Below are positions 34,017-46,310 of a stretch of 64,000 nt of DNA, one piece after another. Where the stretch lies: assembly GCA_016647705.1 (NCBI GenBank), contig CM028333.1, forward strand, positions 9,064,616 through 9,128,615. The letters run 5' to 3'. Position 1 is the first letter of the stretch; every line of letters begins with the position of its first letter. Below the pieces are notes generated by a model. The model saw only the letters and a program-made list of their open reading frames with translations. It was not told where the DNA came from and searched no databases. The stretch is from Eucommia ulmoides (lineage: Eukaryota > Streptophyta > Magnoliopsida > Garryales > Eucommiaceae). The translations under genes and the position numbers were made by a program.

Positions 34017-36365
34017 GGAAAATTGCAATATTAGCACCGAGTTGTTTACCAAAAAAAAAAAATATAGAAAAAATACCGGGAGGACCCAAAAATATCATCA
34101 AATTACCGGTAAAACCCACTAATTAGATAATAAACCAACAAATCCCAAATTACATATTATTTGCACAACGCAGTCCCAAAAATTTGATCTGTATACTTTT
34201 CATTGACATATTTGCCTTTACAGTATATGCGGCAATAATATTTCTTTAATAAGGATTGAGAGTTTCCATATTTAACAAAATCATTTTATTAAAATGAAAA
34301 TAACTATTATTGTACATATTTTTTTTACAATTTAATTATATATTCAGATTTGTCTAAACAATATCCAATTCATTATTTTTTCATTAGTTTTCAGTTTTTA
34401 CATTCATATTACATGTAACATGATATTTTCAGAATTTTTGAATGTTACATGTAACAATGAGTAGTTATTAACTTTTTTTGGGAGGGGGGGGGGATTGATA
34501 TTGAGTTGGTTTTAATGTCACATGCAACATTGATGTTACATGTGACATTAATGATACGAAATTCATCATAACCTTTTTTAATGTTACATGTAACATTCAT
34601 GTAGATCATGTTAAATATGTCCAAAAAATGTGATTAACTAGTTTCAGTTTTCACATTCATGTTACATGTAACATGATATTTTCAGTATATGTGGCAATAA
34701 AATTTCTTTAATAAGGATTGAGAGTTTCTATATTCAATAAAATCATTTTATTAAAATGAAAATAACTATTATTGTACATATTTTTTTTACAATTTAATTA
34801 TATATTCAGATTCGTCTAACAAGATATTCAAAACAATATCCAATTCACTATTTTTTTTTCATTAATTTCAATTTTCACATTCATATTAAATGTAACATGA
34901 TATTTCCAAATTTTTTGAATGTTACATGTAATAAGGTGTAGTTATCAACTTTTTTTTTGGGGGGGGGGGGGGGGTTGATGTTGGGTTGGTTTTAATGTTA
35001 CATACAATATTGATGTTACTTGTAATATTAATGATATGAAATTCATCATAGTCTTTTTGAATGTTACATGTAACATTCGCGTGCATCATGTTAAATATGT
35101 CCAAAAAATGTGATTAATTAGTTTCAGTTTTCACATTCATGTTACATGTAACATGATATTTTCAGTATATGTGGCAATAAAATTTCTTTAATAAGGATTG
35201 AGAGTTTCTATATTCAACAAAATCATTTTATTAAAATGAAAATAACTATTATTGTACATATTTTTTTTACAATTTAATTATATATTCAGATTCGTCTAAC
35301 AAGATATTCAAAACAATATCCAATTCACTATTTTTTTTTTCATTAATTTCAGTTTTCACATTCATATTAAATGTAACATGATATTTCCAAATTTTTTGAA
35401 TGTTACATGTAATAAGGTGTAGTTATCAACTTTTTTTTTGGGGGGGGGGGGGGGGGGGTTGATGTTGGGTTGGTTTTAATGTTACATACAATATTGATGT
35501 TACTTGTAATATTAATGATATGAAATTAATCATAGTCTTTTTGAATGTTACATATAACATTCGCGTGCATCATGTTAAATATGTCCAAAAAATGTGATTA
35601 ATTAGTTTCAGTTTTCACATTCATGTTACATGTAACATGATATTTTCAGAATTTTTGAATGTTTACATGTAACAAAGTGTAGTTACCTCTTTTTTGGGGG
35701 GGATTTGATGTTGGGTTGGTTTTAATGTTACATGCAACATTGATGTTACATATAACATTAACATTAATGGTACGGAATGTATTATAACTTTTTTGAATGT
35801 TACATATAACATTCGTGTGCATCATGTTAAATATGTCCAAAAAATATGATTAACTAGTTTCAGTTTTCACATTTATGTTACATGTAACATGATATTTCCA
35901 GAATTTTTAAATGTTACATGTAATAAGGTGTATGTACCAACTTCTTTTAGGGGGTTTGATATTGGGTCGATTTTAATGTTACATGCAACATTGATGTTAC
36001 ATGTAATATTAATGATTCAAAATTCATCATAACCTTTTTTAATGTTACATGTAACATTCGTGTGCATCATGTTAAACATGTTCAAAAAATGTGATTAACA
36101 TCTCATTTGAAAGAGAATAACATGAACATTTTTGTTTTGCAATTTTTTTTTTACATGGAAATCTGAGGGAAAAACGAAGCAAACTGTGCACATAAATATT
36201 AGTATTGTTTACCAAATTTAGCTCCGTTATATAAGGAGTCTACACTATCGCATATAATATAAGGGGTATTTCCGTCACAAAAATAGCAAAAGGACTGCTG
36301 GGTGCATATGAATATTAGTGGGTTTATTTGGTAGTTTTGGCCGCAATTTAGGACCTTTCAGTCAG
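34017..36365. mobile_element. Foldback element with arrays of GTTACATGTAAC
   Basis: The end regions are imperfectly complementary: left ~34060-34200 has GGACCCAAAAATATCATC, AAAACCCACTAAT and GCACAACGCAGTCC; right ~36240-36360 has the complements of GGTCCTAAATTG, AAACCCACTAAT and GCACCCAGCAGTCC. Between them lie three head-to-tail units of ~475 bp (starting near 34214, 34685 and 35164) and two shorter ones. Each unit carries several copies of the palindrome GTTACATGTAAC or one-base variants. G-runs occur at the same place in each unit. The short open frames at 34922-35104 and 35646-35840 are translations of these repeats. No transposase or target duplication was seen; a Mutator-like origin is a guess. 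Confidence 0.55.
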
Positions 36366-36459
36366 CGCCCCAAAAAATATAGGAAAAAATTTTGAGGGGT
36401 CCTATTAGTTCAAAAAATAACTTTCTAGGTCCCATATTTTTTGGGTTAATTCCAAAAGT

Positions 36460-39065
36460 ACCATCATATTTATTCTTTCTAAATTACCCTCAATAACTAC
36501 AAAATTTACAAAAATACCATTTTGACCATTTTTTTTTCAAAACTTCTAAATTTTATATATATATATATATTTAGAATTTCATTTGTTTTCAAATTTTCTT
36601 CAATTTTTATTTTTTAATAAAAAAAATTCAATTAATTTTATTTTTCTTAAAAATATTTTTTTTTGTAAAATATCATAAATATCCTAATTTTATTTCACTT
36701 AATTTTATTTCAAATTTAATTTATTTTTTTAAAATATAAAAAATTAAATATTAAATACTATTTAAATTAAAATTTCTTTTAAAATATTTAAAAATTAATT
36801 AAATAGATATCCATTAAGTAGATATCTACTTAATTATATTTAATAGATATCCACTTAATTATATTTAATAGATATCTACTTACATTATTTTTCACTTAAT
36901 TTAATTTCAATTTTATTTTATTTTTTTAAATATTCTATGAACATTTTAAAATATAAAGAATTAAAAAAAAATCAAAAATAAAAAATTCCACTAATATTAA
37001 TCTTCAGTTACATTCCACTAGAAAATTACATAAATCCACTTAACCCCTAAGTGGAAATCCAAAAAAAAAAAAAAAAAAAGTGAAAATCCGCTAAAAATTA
37101 AGAGATTGACGTTTGTCGTCTTCGCCCATCGTCACACCGTCACGCTTCCTCTATCTTCATCGGTCTTCAATAAATAGATAGGTGGATATCTACTAAAAAG
37201 CAATAAGTAGATATACACTAAAAACAATTAGTGAATATTCACTTAATTAAAAAATAACACAAACATTTAACACAATCAGTGGATATCTACTGAATTAAAA
37301 AAATAACACAAACATTTAAACAATTAAATTAAACAATCAGTGGATATCCACTAAACTAAAAAATAACACAAACAATAAGTAGATATCCACTAAAAACAAT
37401 TAGAAGATATCCACTTAAGTAAAAAATAACACAAACATTTAAACAATCAGTGGATATCTACTGAACTAAAAAAATAACACAAACATTTAAACAATCAAAT
37501 TAAACAATTTGTGGATATCCACTGAACTAAAAAATAACACAAATATTTGCATACAAATGATAAAAATGACAAATAAATCAAGAAATCGTTAGAACTTATT
37601 TGAATATAATTGGGTTATCCTAAATAATATCAAAATTCTAATTTTATTTACTAAACTAAATATCCACTAAAAAACAAGCAGTGGATATCCACTAACTTTA
37701 GTTAGTTAGCCTTGATAAACAATCAAACATATCAAATTTGTCAGTGGAAATCCACTAAAAAATCAATCAGTAGATATTCACTAAAATCAATCAATAGATA
37801 TCCACTTACCTTTATTAGCAATATTTGATGAATAATAACACGAAAATGAGAAAATTAACTTTCCTTTTTCAAGTGTTCGTGACATTTTCCCAAAATGGAA
37901 GATCCACTTAAATATGACCAAAATATACACTTAAAATTCCACTTAATATTACAGAACCAGTTGATATCTACTAAAAATCAAAAGTGGATATCCACTAAAA
38001 AAAACAAATAAGTGGATATCCACTTAATTAGAGAAGTAATTACACTAACCATCCATATACACATACTGATACTACCACCAAACCATACATACTAGCAGCA
38101 ACCATCCCAGCACCAGCTGCTTCAGTTTTCGCCTGCAAAATCCCAACAAATATGAAGTGGTTCTGAACATTAGAAACACCAATTTTTCAAAACAAGAACA
38201 GAGAGGAGGAAAAGAAAGAAAAGGGACTATGGTGGCTTTTGTTTAGTATTTTTGTTCCCAGAAATTATGAACAATTGACTCCATTTAACATAATTTTGTT
38301 CTAAAAATTTGGGGTCAAATGCCACTATTTTGTCTCTCACTAATCTGGAAACAGAGACACTAAACAAAGAGATGATGGGGTGTTTGATTTTATGAAGCCT
38401 CGTGCAAATCGGCGAAAGCAACGATCAAAATCGGTAAATGAAATAACTTTCATTTCAATACCTAACAAGATTTGATCAGATCTGTCAAAATTCAAAGAAA
38501 AAAAAAACAAAAAGAAAAGAAAAAATACCTAAAATCGTCATCTTGTTCGTTCTTTTTCCGTTCGTGGCTAGATCTAGCGGCGGCAACGGACGATTTTGAA
38601 GAACCTTAGGCCATCGATCAGGTGATAGCGACAATCAGAGAGACGACGACGATTGACAATAAAGAAGACGAGGATCGATGATGAAGAAGACAACGAATAG
38701 GTGACGAATGCTAGTGAAGACCAGGCGACAAACAGAGACGATGAACGACGATGAAGGAGACGACGACGAATAGAAGTGAAGCAGGCGACGAAGACGATAG
38801 CAACGCGGCGGCGACAAGGCTTGAGGAAGAAGATGAGGGGAAGGAAGGGAGAGAACAATGGGAAGGATGAGAGATGGTAATAAGTCAGGTCAAGTAGGGT
38901 TAGGTTTAAATGAACAAGGGCAAAAAAGGAAAAAAAAAAAATTTGCCACGTCAGCACAGGATTTATCCACCAAAAATTCTTAAAATAGGAGTTATGGACC
39001 TATTGACTTTTCAACAGGGGTGGTAAAGTTGTCTAACTTAAAAAAGGGACTTTTAGAGGAAAATC
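36460..39065. mobile_element. Foldback-type element with arrays of AGTGGATATCCACT
   Basis: The ends show weak complementarity (left TTTGGGTTAATTCCAAAAGT, right complement TTTGGGATTTTCC...AAAAGTCCC). Within 36806-38030 the palindrome AGTGGATATCCACT or close variants (AGTAGATATCTACT, AGTGAATATTCACT) occurs about twenty times, mostly separated by AT-rich spacers. A CTGTTC-family insertion lies at 38233-38370. A GC-richer patch at 38560-38830 is open on the minus strand (38574-38957), but its Ser/Arg/Leu-rich translation resembles no known protein. Boundaries are approximate. Confidence 0.5.
36806..38030. repeat. Dispersed palindrome array, AGTGGATATCCACT
   Basis: Clusters lie at ~36806-36885, ~37175-37540 and ~37665-38030. 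Frequent neighbours are AAAAAATAACACAAACA and AAACAATCA. The words are self-complementary, so orientation is undefined. Confidence 0.75.
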
Positions 39066-39246
39066 CCAAAAATATAAATTAAAATTTTTAATTCAAGAAA
39101 ATGTGTAGATTCAATTTTTTTACAAAAATAAAGTTAACTAGTGTTAGGAACACCGAATAACTAGAGCCGGTGTTCCTAACACCGGAGTTTGGAAAAAAAA
39201 AAAGGCCAAACCCGGTGTTCCTAACACCGAGTATACGGTTTGCTTT

Positions 39247-39329
<83 letters not shown>

Positions 39330-39985
39330 ATTGTGGCCAGTGATGAGATCACCGGCTTCAATTTTTAATTTTTTTAATTTTGGTAGCTAGTGATCTCATC
39401 ACCGGTTACCACACTTTGTTTTTTTAAAAATAAAATAAAATTGGTACCCTCTCATCGCCTCACTTTTGTGCGATGTGTTGGCAATGCATGGGAATATGGG
39501 AAAATAAACAAAAGGTCATCATAGAGGTTAAATCCGACCTATCCCCTTATCATTTAGACAAACAAACTAGCAATAATATGTAAATTTTTTTCCACTTATC
39601 ACTAACTTTTAAATTAGTGTGAAAATTACTAAATAAATTCAATTGATTATTTTCACTGATTATTCCAACTGATATTTTGTGTTTTAATTTGCTCCTGTTA
39701 ATAAATTATTATTTTCCATATACGTTGTCTCCTTTAAAAATACAGAACAAAATATAGTAATAAATTATTAATGAAACTGAAAACGAAATCTACAATTGCT
39801 CTTAATTATGATTGTTGCTCAATGATATTTTTACACCACAATGATCTATAAATCATGATTTTCAAAATGAAATATTAATATTTTTTTTGAAATTCTAGAT
39901 TAGGATACATGTGAATGTTATATATAATATTAACTATGATGTTAATTTTATATATAGCATCACTACAATCTCTATATCCGTAAAT
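39066..39985 (+). repeat. Left arm of a long inverted repeat
   Basis: Complementary to 47256-48000 over nearly its whole length. Landmarks shared with the right arm, in inverted order, are GTGTTCCTAACACCGGAGTTTG, CGCCTCACTTTTGTGC, GGTCATCATAGA, TTTAGACAAACAAACTAGC, CAGAACAAAATATAGTAATA, GCTCTTAATTATGATTGTTGC and GCATCACTACAATCTCT. The left arm is longer mainly because of an expanded (AT)n tract at 39248-39327. Confidence 0.85.
39248..39327. repeat. (AT)n microsatellite in the left arm
   Basis: About forty AT units. The matching position in the right arm is a short mixed (AC)n(AT)n tract at 47791-47813. Confidence 0.9.
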
Positions 39986-40785
39986 GTAATAAAAATGACA
40001 TCAATTAATGTCATAATAGCACAAATTATATGAATGTATTGAACAACACGTTCATATAATTTGTGCTATTATAACATTAATTGACATATCTGATCATAGA
40101 AATTATTCTCTTTAAGTGAACCAACCCATCCTCCATATGGGGTTTACGTAGTGGTTGAAACAAAGACAGATACATTTAGTTGCAAATTCGAATGTGGCAG
40201 ATCAATAAAAACATATATCTGCACAGACCAATCAATAGTTAAAGACACACACTCCCATAATCCATTTTTCTTCTCGGAGAATCCCTTTCCACCATTCGTG
40301 TCAAACAAAAAAAAAAAAATTGAAGTGGAAGATAAATATCTAAGTACATGTCTTATTATTTTCAATAATCCATACTTGTAGCAATGAAATACTATTATTT
40401 CTCCCCCATAATTATTTATAAACATTTATCATATATCTTCTTTCTGGATAAAATATTTTCTCTAAACTCTATAAAGGACCAGAAATGCCTTGTTTACTTA
40501 TCATTGGGAAGTGCATTAACATAAATATGGTAGTCAGAAGTGGCAATACAAAGGTGTGTAAACTATAAAAATGAGTCAAAGTGGATTGTCTCATACTAGC
40601 ACTTCCATTCAATAATTCTACCAAGAGTGATCCTATTACATAAATAGATCAATTAATGTTATAATAGCACAAGTTATATGAACGTGATGAATGTCATGAT
40701 TTACTGATAAATCATGACATTCATCACATTCATATAACTTGTGCTATTATAACATTAATTGATGTCATTTTTATTACATTGAATT
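39984..40785. repeat. Two hairpins of alternating modules inside the foldback
   Basis: The module ATTAATGT(C/T)ATAATAGCACAA followed by (A/G)TTATATGAA(T/C)G occurs four times in alternating orientation, at ~39998-40035, ~40050-40092, ~40648-40690 and ~40722-40765. Modules 1-2 and 3-4 each form a hairpin, and 1 pairs with 4 as part of the larger foldback. Between them, 40100-40640 is a unique stretch whose frames (40144-40425) are not recognised. Confidence 0.65.
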
Positions 40786-41232
40786 GTTAGGAAATTAATT
40801 ATTTCCTATATGGTCTCATATGATTTAATTAAACAGTTATATTATGGGTTATCAATTATAAATACCCAAATAAGTTATCTAATTAATTGGGCTCAGAAAA
40901 CATTAAATGGGTATGAGCTTTGCAATGTGTAGTGACCCATTAGGCAATTAGGGTTAATGGGGGCCTCAATTGACCAAATATATAAAGAACTTATATCAGG
41001 TTTATAGTTCCCCAAGACTATCATACGGCTACTCAACTCTTCATTCCCATATGCGAGAGAGAACCCATTAAGGAACATCAAGTGATTAAGTCTGCGGAAG
41101 AACTCTGTCCCTACAATTCATGTCCATGGAATCAGGTACGCATATTTATGTGTTTATAGGATCTTTGGTGATTTGACATATTGATTTAGGTTTAAAGAAT
41201 CTATTGAGATTTATATGAATTAATTCCCAACA
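40786..41232 (+). repeat. 5' LTR of Copia element A
   Basis: 447 bp, starts TGTTAGGAAATTAATTATTT and ends ATTCCCAACA. It pairs with 46768-47216; by eye roughly one base in eight to ten differs. Confidence 0.9.
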
Positions 41233-41234
41233 AG

Positions 41235-41247
41235 TGGTATCAGAGCC
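41235..41247 (+). other. Primer-binding site of Copia element A
   Basis: TGGTATCAGAGCC begins two bases after the 5' LTR. It is complementary to the 3' end of initiator-Met tRNA, the usual Copia primer. Confidence 0.9.
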
Positions 41248-41520
41248 TACTTTATGTTGAATCATTAGGGTTCTTAAAGCCTTCATGTTTATGGTAAAAT
41301 CTTAGGGTTTAAAGCCTTCATGTTCATGGTAGAATTTTAGGGTTTGAGTTTTTTCTATTAAAGGTTTGATTCCTTGTAGAATCGCGGGAGAAAACATTGA
41401 GTTTTTGTGTTACTTGATTTATTATTGTTGAAAACTTTGAATTTAAGGAAGGAAAAAACTCATTTTTGGGATTTTTTTTGGTATTTTTCTGCTTTAGAAA
41501 ATAAAAATAAAATGATGAAG

Positions 41521-41935
41521 GTCGGTCGACTGACCAAACAAGTCAGTTGACTGATGGCCTCGTAAATTCAAAAGTCAGGTACTAACCGAATCGGTCAACC
41601 AACCCGTGTGGAAAGAAGTCACTGATTTGGCTACTAATTAAATCAGTCGACCGACCGACTGAGGTCATTCAACTGACCCATTAAGGAGAAGTCACCAAAT
41701 TTGGCTACTGTCCAAATCGGTCGATCGACCAATCAGGTCCGATCGATCGACTGCTAAAGAACGGAGACCGATTTGGCCACTATCCAAATCAGTTAATTGA
41801 ATTTCAGAATCGGTCGACCAACAAGGATGACTCAATGTCAAAAACTTTAACCCGTTGCACGGCATTCGGTCAACTAATCTTTACGGCATTCGGTCAACTA
41901 ATCTTTAAGACGATTGACTGATAAAATCTTATATC
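41521..41935 (+). repeat. GGTCGACC-rich degenerate tandem repeat in the leader of element A
   Basis: Self-complementary words GGTCGACTGACC, GTCGACCGAC, GGTCGATCGACC and variants recur about every 40-80 bp, alternating with (A/T)AATTTGGCTACT-type spacers. It lies between the primer site and gag. No coding function is apparent. Confidence 0.7.
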
Positions 41936-42004
41936 TTGAAATAAACTAATTGAAGCAATATGCTGCCAAAGTAACCTCTTTTGCGTAGATTTATTTATTT
42001 TGAG

Positions 42005-42430
42005 ATATTAAGATGTGGATGTTTATTATTTATGCGAACAATAACCGTCACAAAGAAAGGTTATTGTTTGGCTACAAGATAAGTATTGATATTTGTTATT
42101 TATACGAATAATAATCGGCCCAAATGAAGGTTATTGTTTGGTCAAATAATGAACATTAATTTGATGTTTGTTGTTTATGCGAACCATAACCGGCCCAAAA
42201 GAAGGTTATTGTTTAACTAAATAATAGACATTGGTTTGATATTGATATACGTATAGTTATTATTTATGCAATCAATAATCGATCCAAATGAAAATTATTA
42301 TTTGGCCAAATAATAAACATACATGCGGGAATAAATGTGTGGTGATTATCAAGTTTTCATGTGAACAGTAAGTTAGTCCAAAAAAAGGTTTATTGTTTGA
42401 CAAGATTTATTATCAACATTTGATTATTGC
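42005..42430 (+). repeat. ~83-bp tandem repeat in the leader of element A
   Basis: About five imperfect units. Each has TTATTTATGCGAA(C/T)AATAA, then CGGCCCAAA(T/A)GAAGGTTATT and GTTTGG. Non-coding. Confidence 0.7.
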
Positions 42431-42650
42431 ATTGAGAGTACAACTTACAAGTTGGTATTTCTGCCCAAAGGCTAAATATCAATGTTGTGCTAGATATCTT
42501 GTGATGGGGCCTACCAATACAATTATTTTGTTTATGTCATGCATATAAGTATGTGTTAGTGTCTTAATTTGACATAAACTTTTATGTTGTGAGCTTATTA
42601 TTCGTCATTGTTCTCTATTTAGTTACTGTTTCTGCTACTATTACTGCCAA

Positions 42651-43430
42651 TATGAATTCTATTTCAGTGCTTAACGACACAAAATTTAAGGATTGGAGGG
42701 AAAGCATTTCAATTGTTCACGGTTGCATAGATCTTAACTTTGCACTAAGGAAAGAATAACCTTCACCTCTTATTGAAGAAAATTCTTTTGAGGCTGAAAG
42801 GGAATATAAGAGGTAGGCTTATTTTAATCGCATAAGTCTTATAATGATCAAACGCAGTGTTCCGGAAACATTTAGGGGCGATATATTCGATGAGATAACT
42901 GTTAAGACGTCCCTTGAGAAAATAAAGAAATATTTTGCAAAGAACGAAAAGGCAGAGACAAGTACGTGTTTAGCTAATCTTGTCTCGATGAAGTATAAAG
43001 GTAAAAAGAACATAAGGGAGTACATTATGGAAATGTCCAATGTCGTTTCGAAACTAAAGGCACTAAAGTTAGAGCTGTCTGAGGATTTGCTCGTGCATTT
43101 AGTACTCATTTCTTTTTTTGCACAGTAGAGTCAGTTTACCGTGAGTTATAATACTCAAAATGATAAATTGACTCTTAATGAGTTCATATCTCACTGTGTA
43201 CAAAAAGAAGAAAGAATTAGACGAGAAAAGACTGAAAGTACTCATTTAGTCACTACCTCAAAAGGTAAGAAACGATAAAGAGATAAAGGTCAGGAAGTTG
43301 CAGTTGAAACTTAACGGTCCAAATTGCAAAAGAATCAAGATCAGGAATTTACATGTTTCTTCTGTAGGAAGGAACGACATATGAAAAGCAATTGTTCCAA
43401 ACACGCCGTATGGCATGTAAAGAAGGGTAT
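42651..43430 (+). pseudogene. gag of Copia element A, broken
   Basis: An N-terminal segment (with KFKDWRESI) is followed by a UBN2-type gag core that is open at 42844-43128, then by a basic stretch and a CX2CX4HX4C zinc knuckle (CFFCRKERHMKSNC, ~43360-43401). In-frame stops near 42760, 42816 and 43128 and further breaks show loss of function. Its former role would be coat protein and RNA packaging. Confidence 0.8.
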
Positions 43431-43479
43431 GTTTCTCACTTTGGTTTGTTCTGAGGTTAATTTGACTTCTATACCTAGT

Positions 43480-46310
43480 CACACTTAGTCTTGGTAGGTA
43501 GATTCTGGAGTTTCTACTCATATAAGTGTGTCTATGCATGGTTGTCTGGGGAGCTGAAAACCAAATGATGATGAAAGATTCATCTATGTGGACGATGACA
43601 AAACAGTTGTTGCTCCAATAGGGACTTTAGATTATCTTTAAAGACTGGTTACTTTTTTGGATTTGAAAGAGACATATGTTGTATCGTCATTTAGACGAAA
43701 TTTGGTTTCTATTTCTACTTTGGACAAATTTTGTTTTTCTTGTTCATTTGGAAATAATAAATTCAGTCTTTTTCGAGGTTTAAATATTGTTGCAATTGAT
43801 TCTTTGATTGATAATCTATGTTTATTGGTTATTATTATTTCACATAATGAAACCTTGCAAACAACTACTCGTGGTACAAAACCCAAATTAGCTTATGAGA
43901 ATTTCGCCATGCTTTGACACAAGCTTCTAGAACATATCTCTAAATAGAAAATAAAGAGACTTGTTTCTAACGAAATTCTTGATCCTCTTGATTCAACAAA
44001 TTTCAAAGTTTGTATTGAATGAGTAAAAAGGAAACAGACAAACATAAGAAAATTGTGTGCCAATAAGAGTTCCGATGTCTTAGAACTAATATATACTGAT
44101 ATCTGCGGACCATTCCCTATGGTATCTTGGAATGGACAACAACATTTTATTACGTTCATAGACGACTACTCTCGTTATGGGTACTTATATTTGATTCATG
44201 AGAAGTCTCAATCCTTGGACGTATTTAAGGCTTTCAAAACTGAAGTTGAAAATCAGCTAAGCAAGAAAATTAAGGCTGTTAAATCTAACCGTAGTGGTGA
44301 ATACTATGGTCGATATGACGGATCAAGAGAACAACGTGCATGACCCTTTGCTAAATTCCTAGAGGAATGCATAATCGTCCCACAATATACCATGTCGAGC
44401 AAACCTAGCATGAACGGTGTTGCTGAGAGACAAAAACAGAACGCTTAAGAACATAGTAAAAAGTTTGATAAACCATTCTTCTTTGTTAGAATCACTCTGG
44501 GGAGAAGCACTTAAGACTGCAACATATATCCTGAACAAGGTACCAAGTAAAGTGGTAGCTAAAACTCCTTATGAATTGTGGTTTAGCAAAAAGCTTAGCA
44601 TAAGATATTTACACGTTTGGGGTTGTCCAATTGAGGCAAGGCCTTATAGGCCAAATGAAAATAAACTGGACTCAAGAACAATTAGCTTCTATTTTGTTAG
44701 GTACATTGAACAATCGAGATGAAATAAGTTTTATGATCCCTCGAATAAGACATTTTTCGAGACGGGTAATGTGAGATTTCTTGAGGATGTTGAGTTTGAA
44801 GGGGGAAATAAGGTTATTAGGAATATTGTCTTTGAAGATGAATTAATTTCTAGACACAATGAAAGACAATAATGAAAAACTCCTTATTCAAAATCAAAAT
44901 ATTGCTTCTGAAGAGCAAACTCAACAACCTCAAGAAGAAGTGCCACTAAGGTGATCCACTAGAGAAAGGAGAAATGCAATTTCAAGTGATTATATTGTCT
45001 TTCTCCAGGAACATGAGATTGACATAGGGATAATGAAAGATGATCCAATCAACTTTCATCAAGTTAAATAAATTCCAGACTCTCAAAAGTTGATTGATGC
45101 CATGAATGATAAGATGAAATCTATAAAGGACAATGACGTTTGGGATCTTGTTAAGTTGCCTGAAGGTGCGAAGCCCATTGATTGCAAATGGATATTTAAA
45201 ACCAATAAGGATTTGGAAGGAAACATTAAGAGATATAAGGCTCGTCTAGTCACCAAGGGTTTTACTCAAAAAGAAGGCATTGATTATAACGAGACTTTTT
45301 CTCCACTTTCATCGAAAGACTCTTTCAGGATTATCATGGCACTTGTAGCTCATTTTGATTTAGAGTTACATCAGATGGGTGTAAAGATTGTGCTTTTCAA
45401 TGGAGACATTGAGAAAACGATATATGGTGTAGCTAGAAAATTTTGTATCATGTGATCCAAAGTCTATGGTTTGCAAGTTAAAGAAATCCATATATGGTCT
45501 CAAACAAGCTTCCCATCAATGGTATCACAAATTTCATCAAATCATTATCTTATATGGTAAATGTAGTTGATAATTGTGTGTACCACAAGTTCAGTGAGAG
45601 TAAATTCACTTTTCTAGTGCAATATGACGATGACATACTGATGGCTAGCAGCGTTATAAGGTTATTGCATGAAACCAAGATACTTGTAATTAAGAATTTT
45701 GAAATGAAAGACCTTGAGGACACCTCTTTTATATTAGGAATAAAGATACATCGAGATCGCTCTCGGGGTACCTTTGAGTTGTCATAAAAGAGCTATATCG
45801 AAAAGGTGTTTGATAGATTTGACATGAAAGATTATGCACTAAGAGATACTATTGTCGCTAAAGGAGACAAGTTTAGTCTTGCTCAATGCCCTAAGAATAA
45901 GATAGAAAAGAAAGAGATGCAAAAGATTCTTTATGCGTCTGCAGCAGGGGTTTTTATGTACGCTCAAGTATGTACGCGTTCGGATTTAGTGTTCATAGTT
46001 AGAATGTTAGGCAGATACTTAAGTAAACTTGGGATAGATCATTGAAAAGCAGCAAAATGGGTTATTAGGTATTTATAGAAAACAAAAAACTATATGCTCA
46101 CTTATCGAAAGACAGATCATTTGGAGATCATTGGGTATTTTGATTCCAATCAAGTTTCTAGTTGTTAAAGAGATAATTCAAAGTAAGAAAGTATCTATAG
46201 AACATATGGAACAAACTCCATGATTGCATATCCACTCACTATAGGTTTACCACCTAAGATATTTCATTAGCACACTGCTCGTATGTGTGTGGTTTCATTT
46301 GATGATGAGC
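43480..46310 (+). pseudogene. pol of Copia element A, broken
   Basis: Order of pieces: protease active-site region (VDSG at ~43500), pre-integrase stretch (to ~44050), integrase core (FIDDYSRYGY at ~44158-44187, open 44053-44343), then a segment with the NGVAER word (~44412). Reverse transcriptase follows at 45090-46045. The metal-binding box that usually reads YVDD is YDDD here (45623-45634). RNase H survives only in pieces (~46050-46310). Several stops and frame changes separate the parts. The former roles were polyprotein cleavage, cDNA synthesis and integration. Confidence 0.85.

Noticed and set aside
34400..38030. CRISPR-like array (regular palindromes)
   Set aside because: Plant nuclear DNA with irregular spacing, no cas genes and repeats embedded in foldback transposons.
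40144..40425. Possible gene or SINE between the two hairpins
   Set aside because: Frames are unremarkable. Weak box A/B-like words near 40148 and 40187 lack a tail and target duplication.
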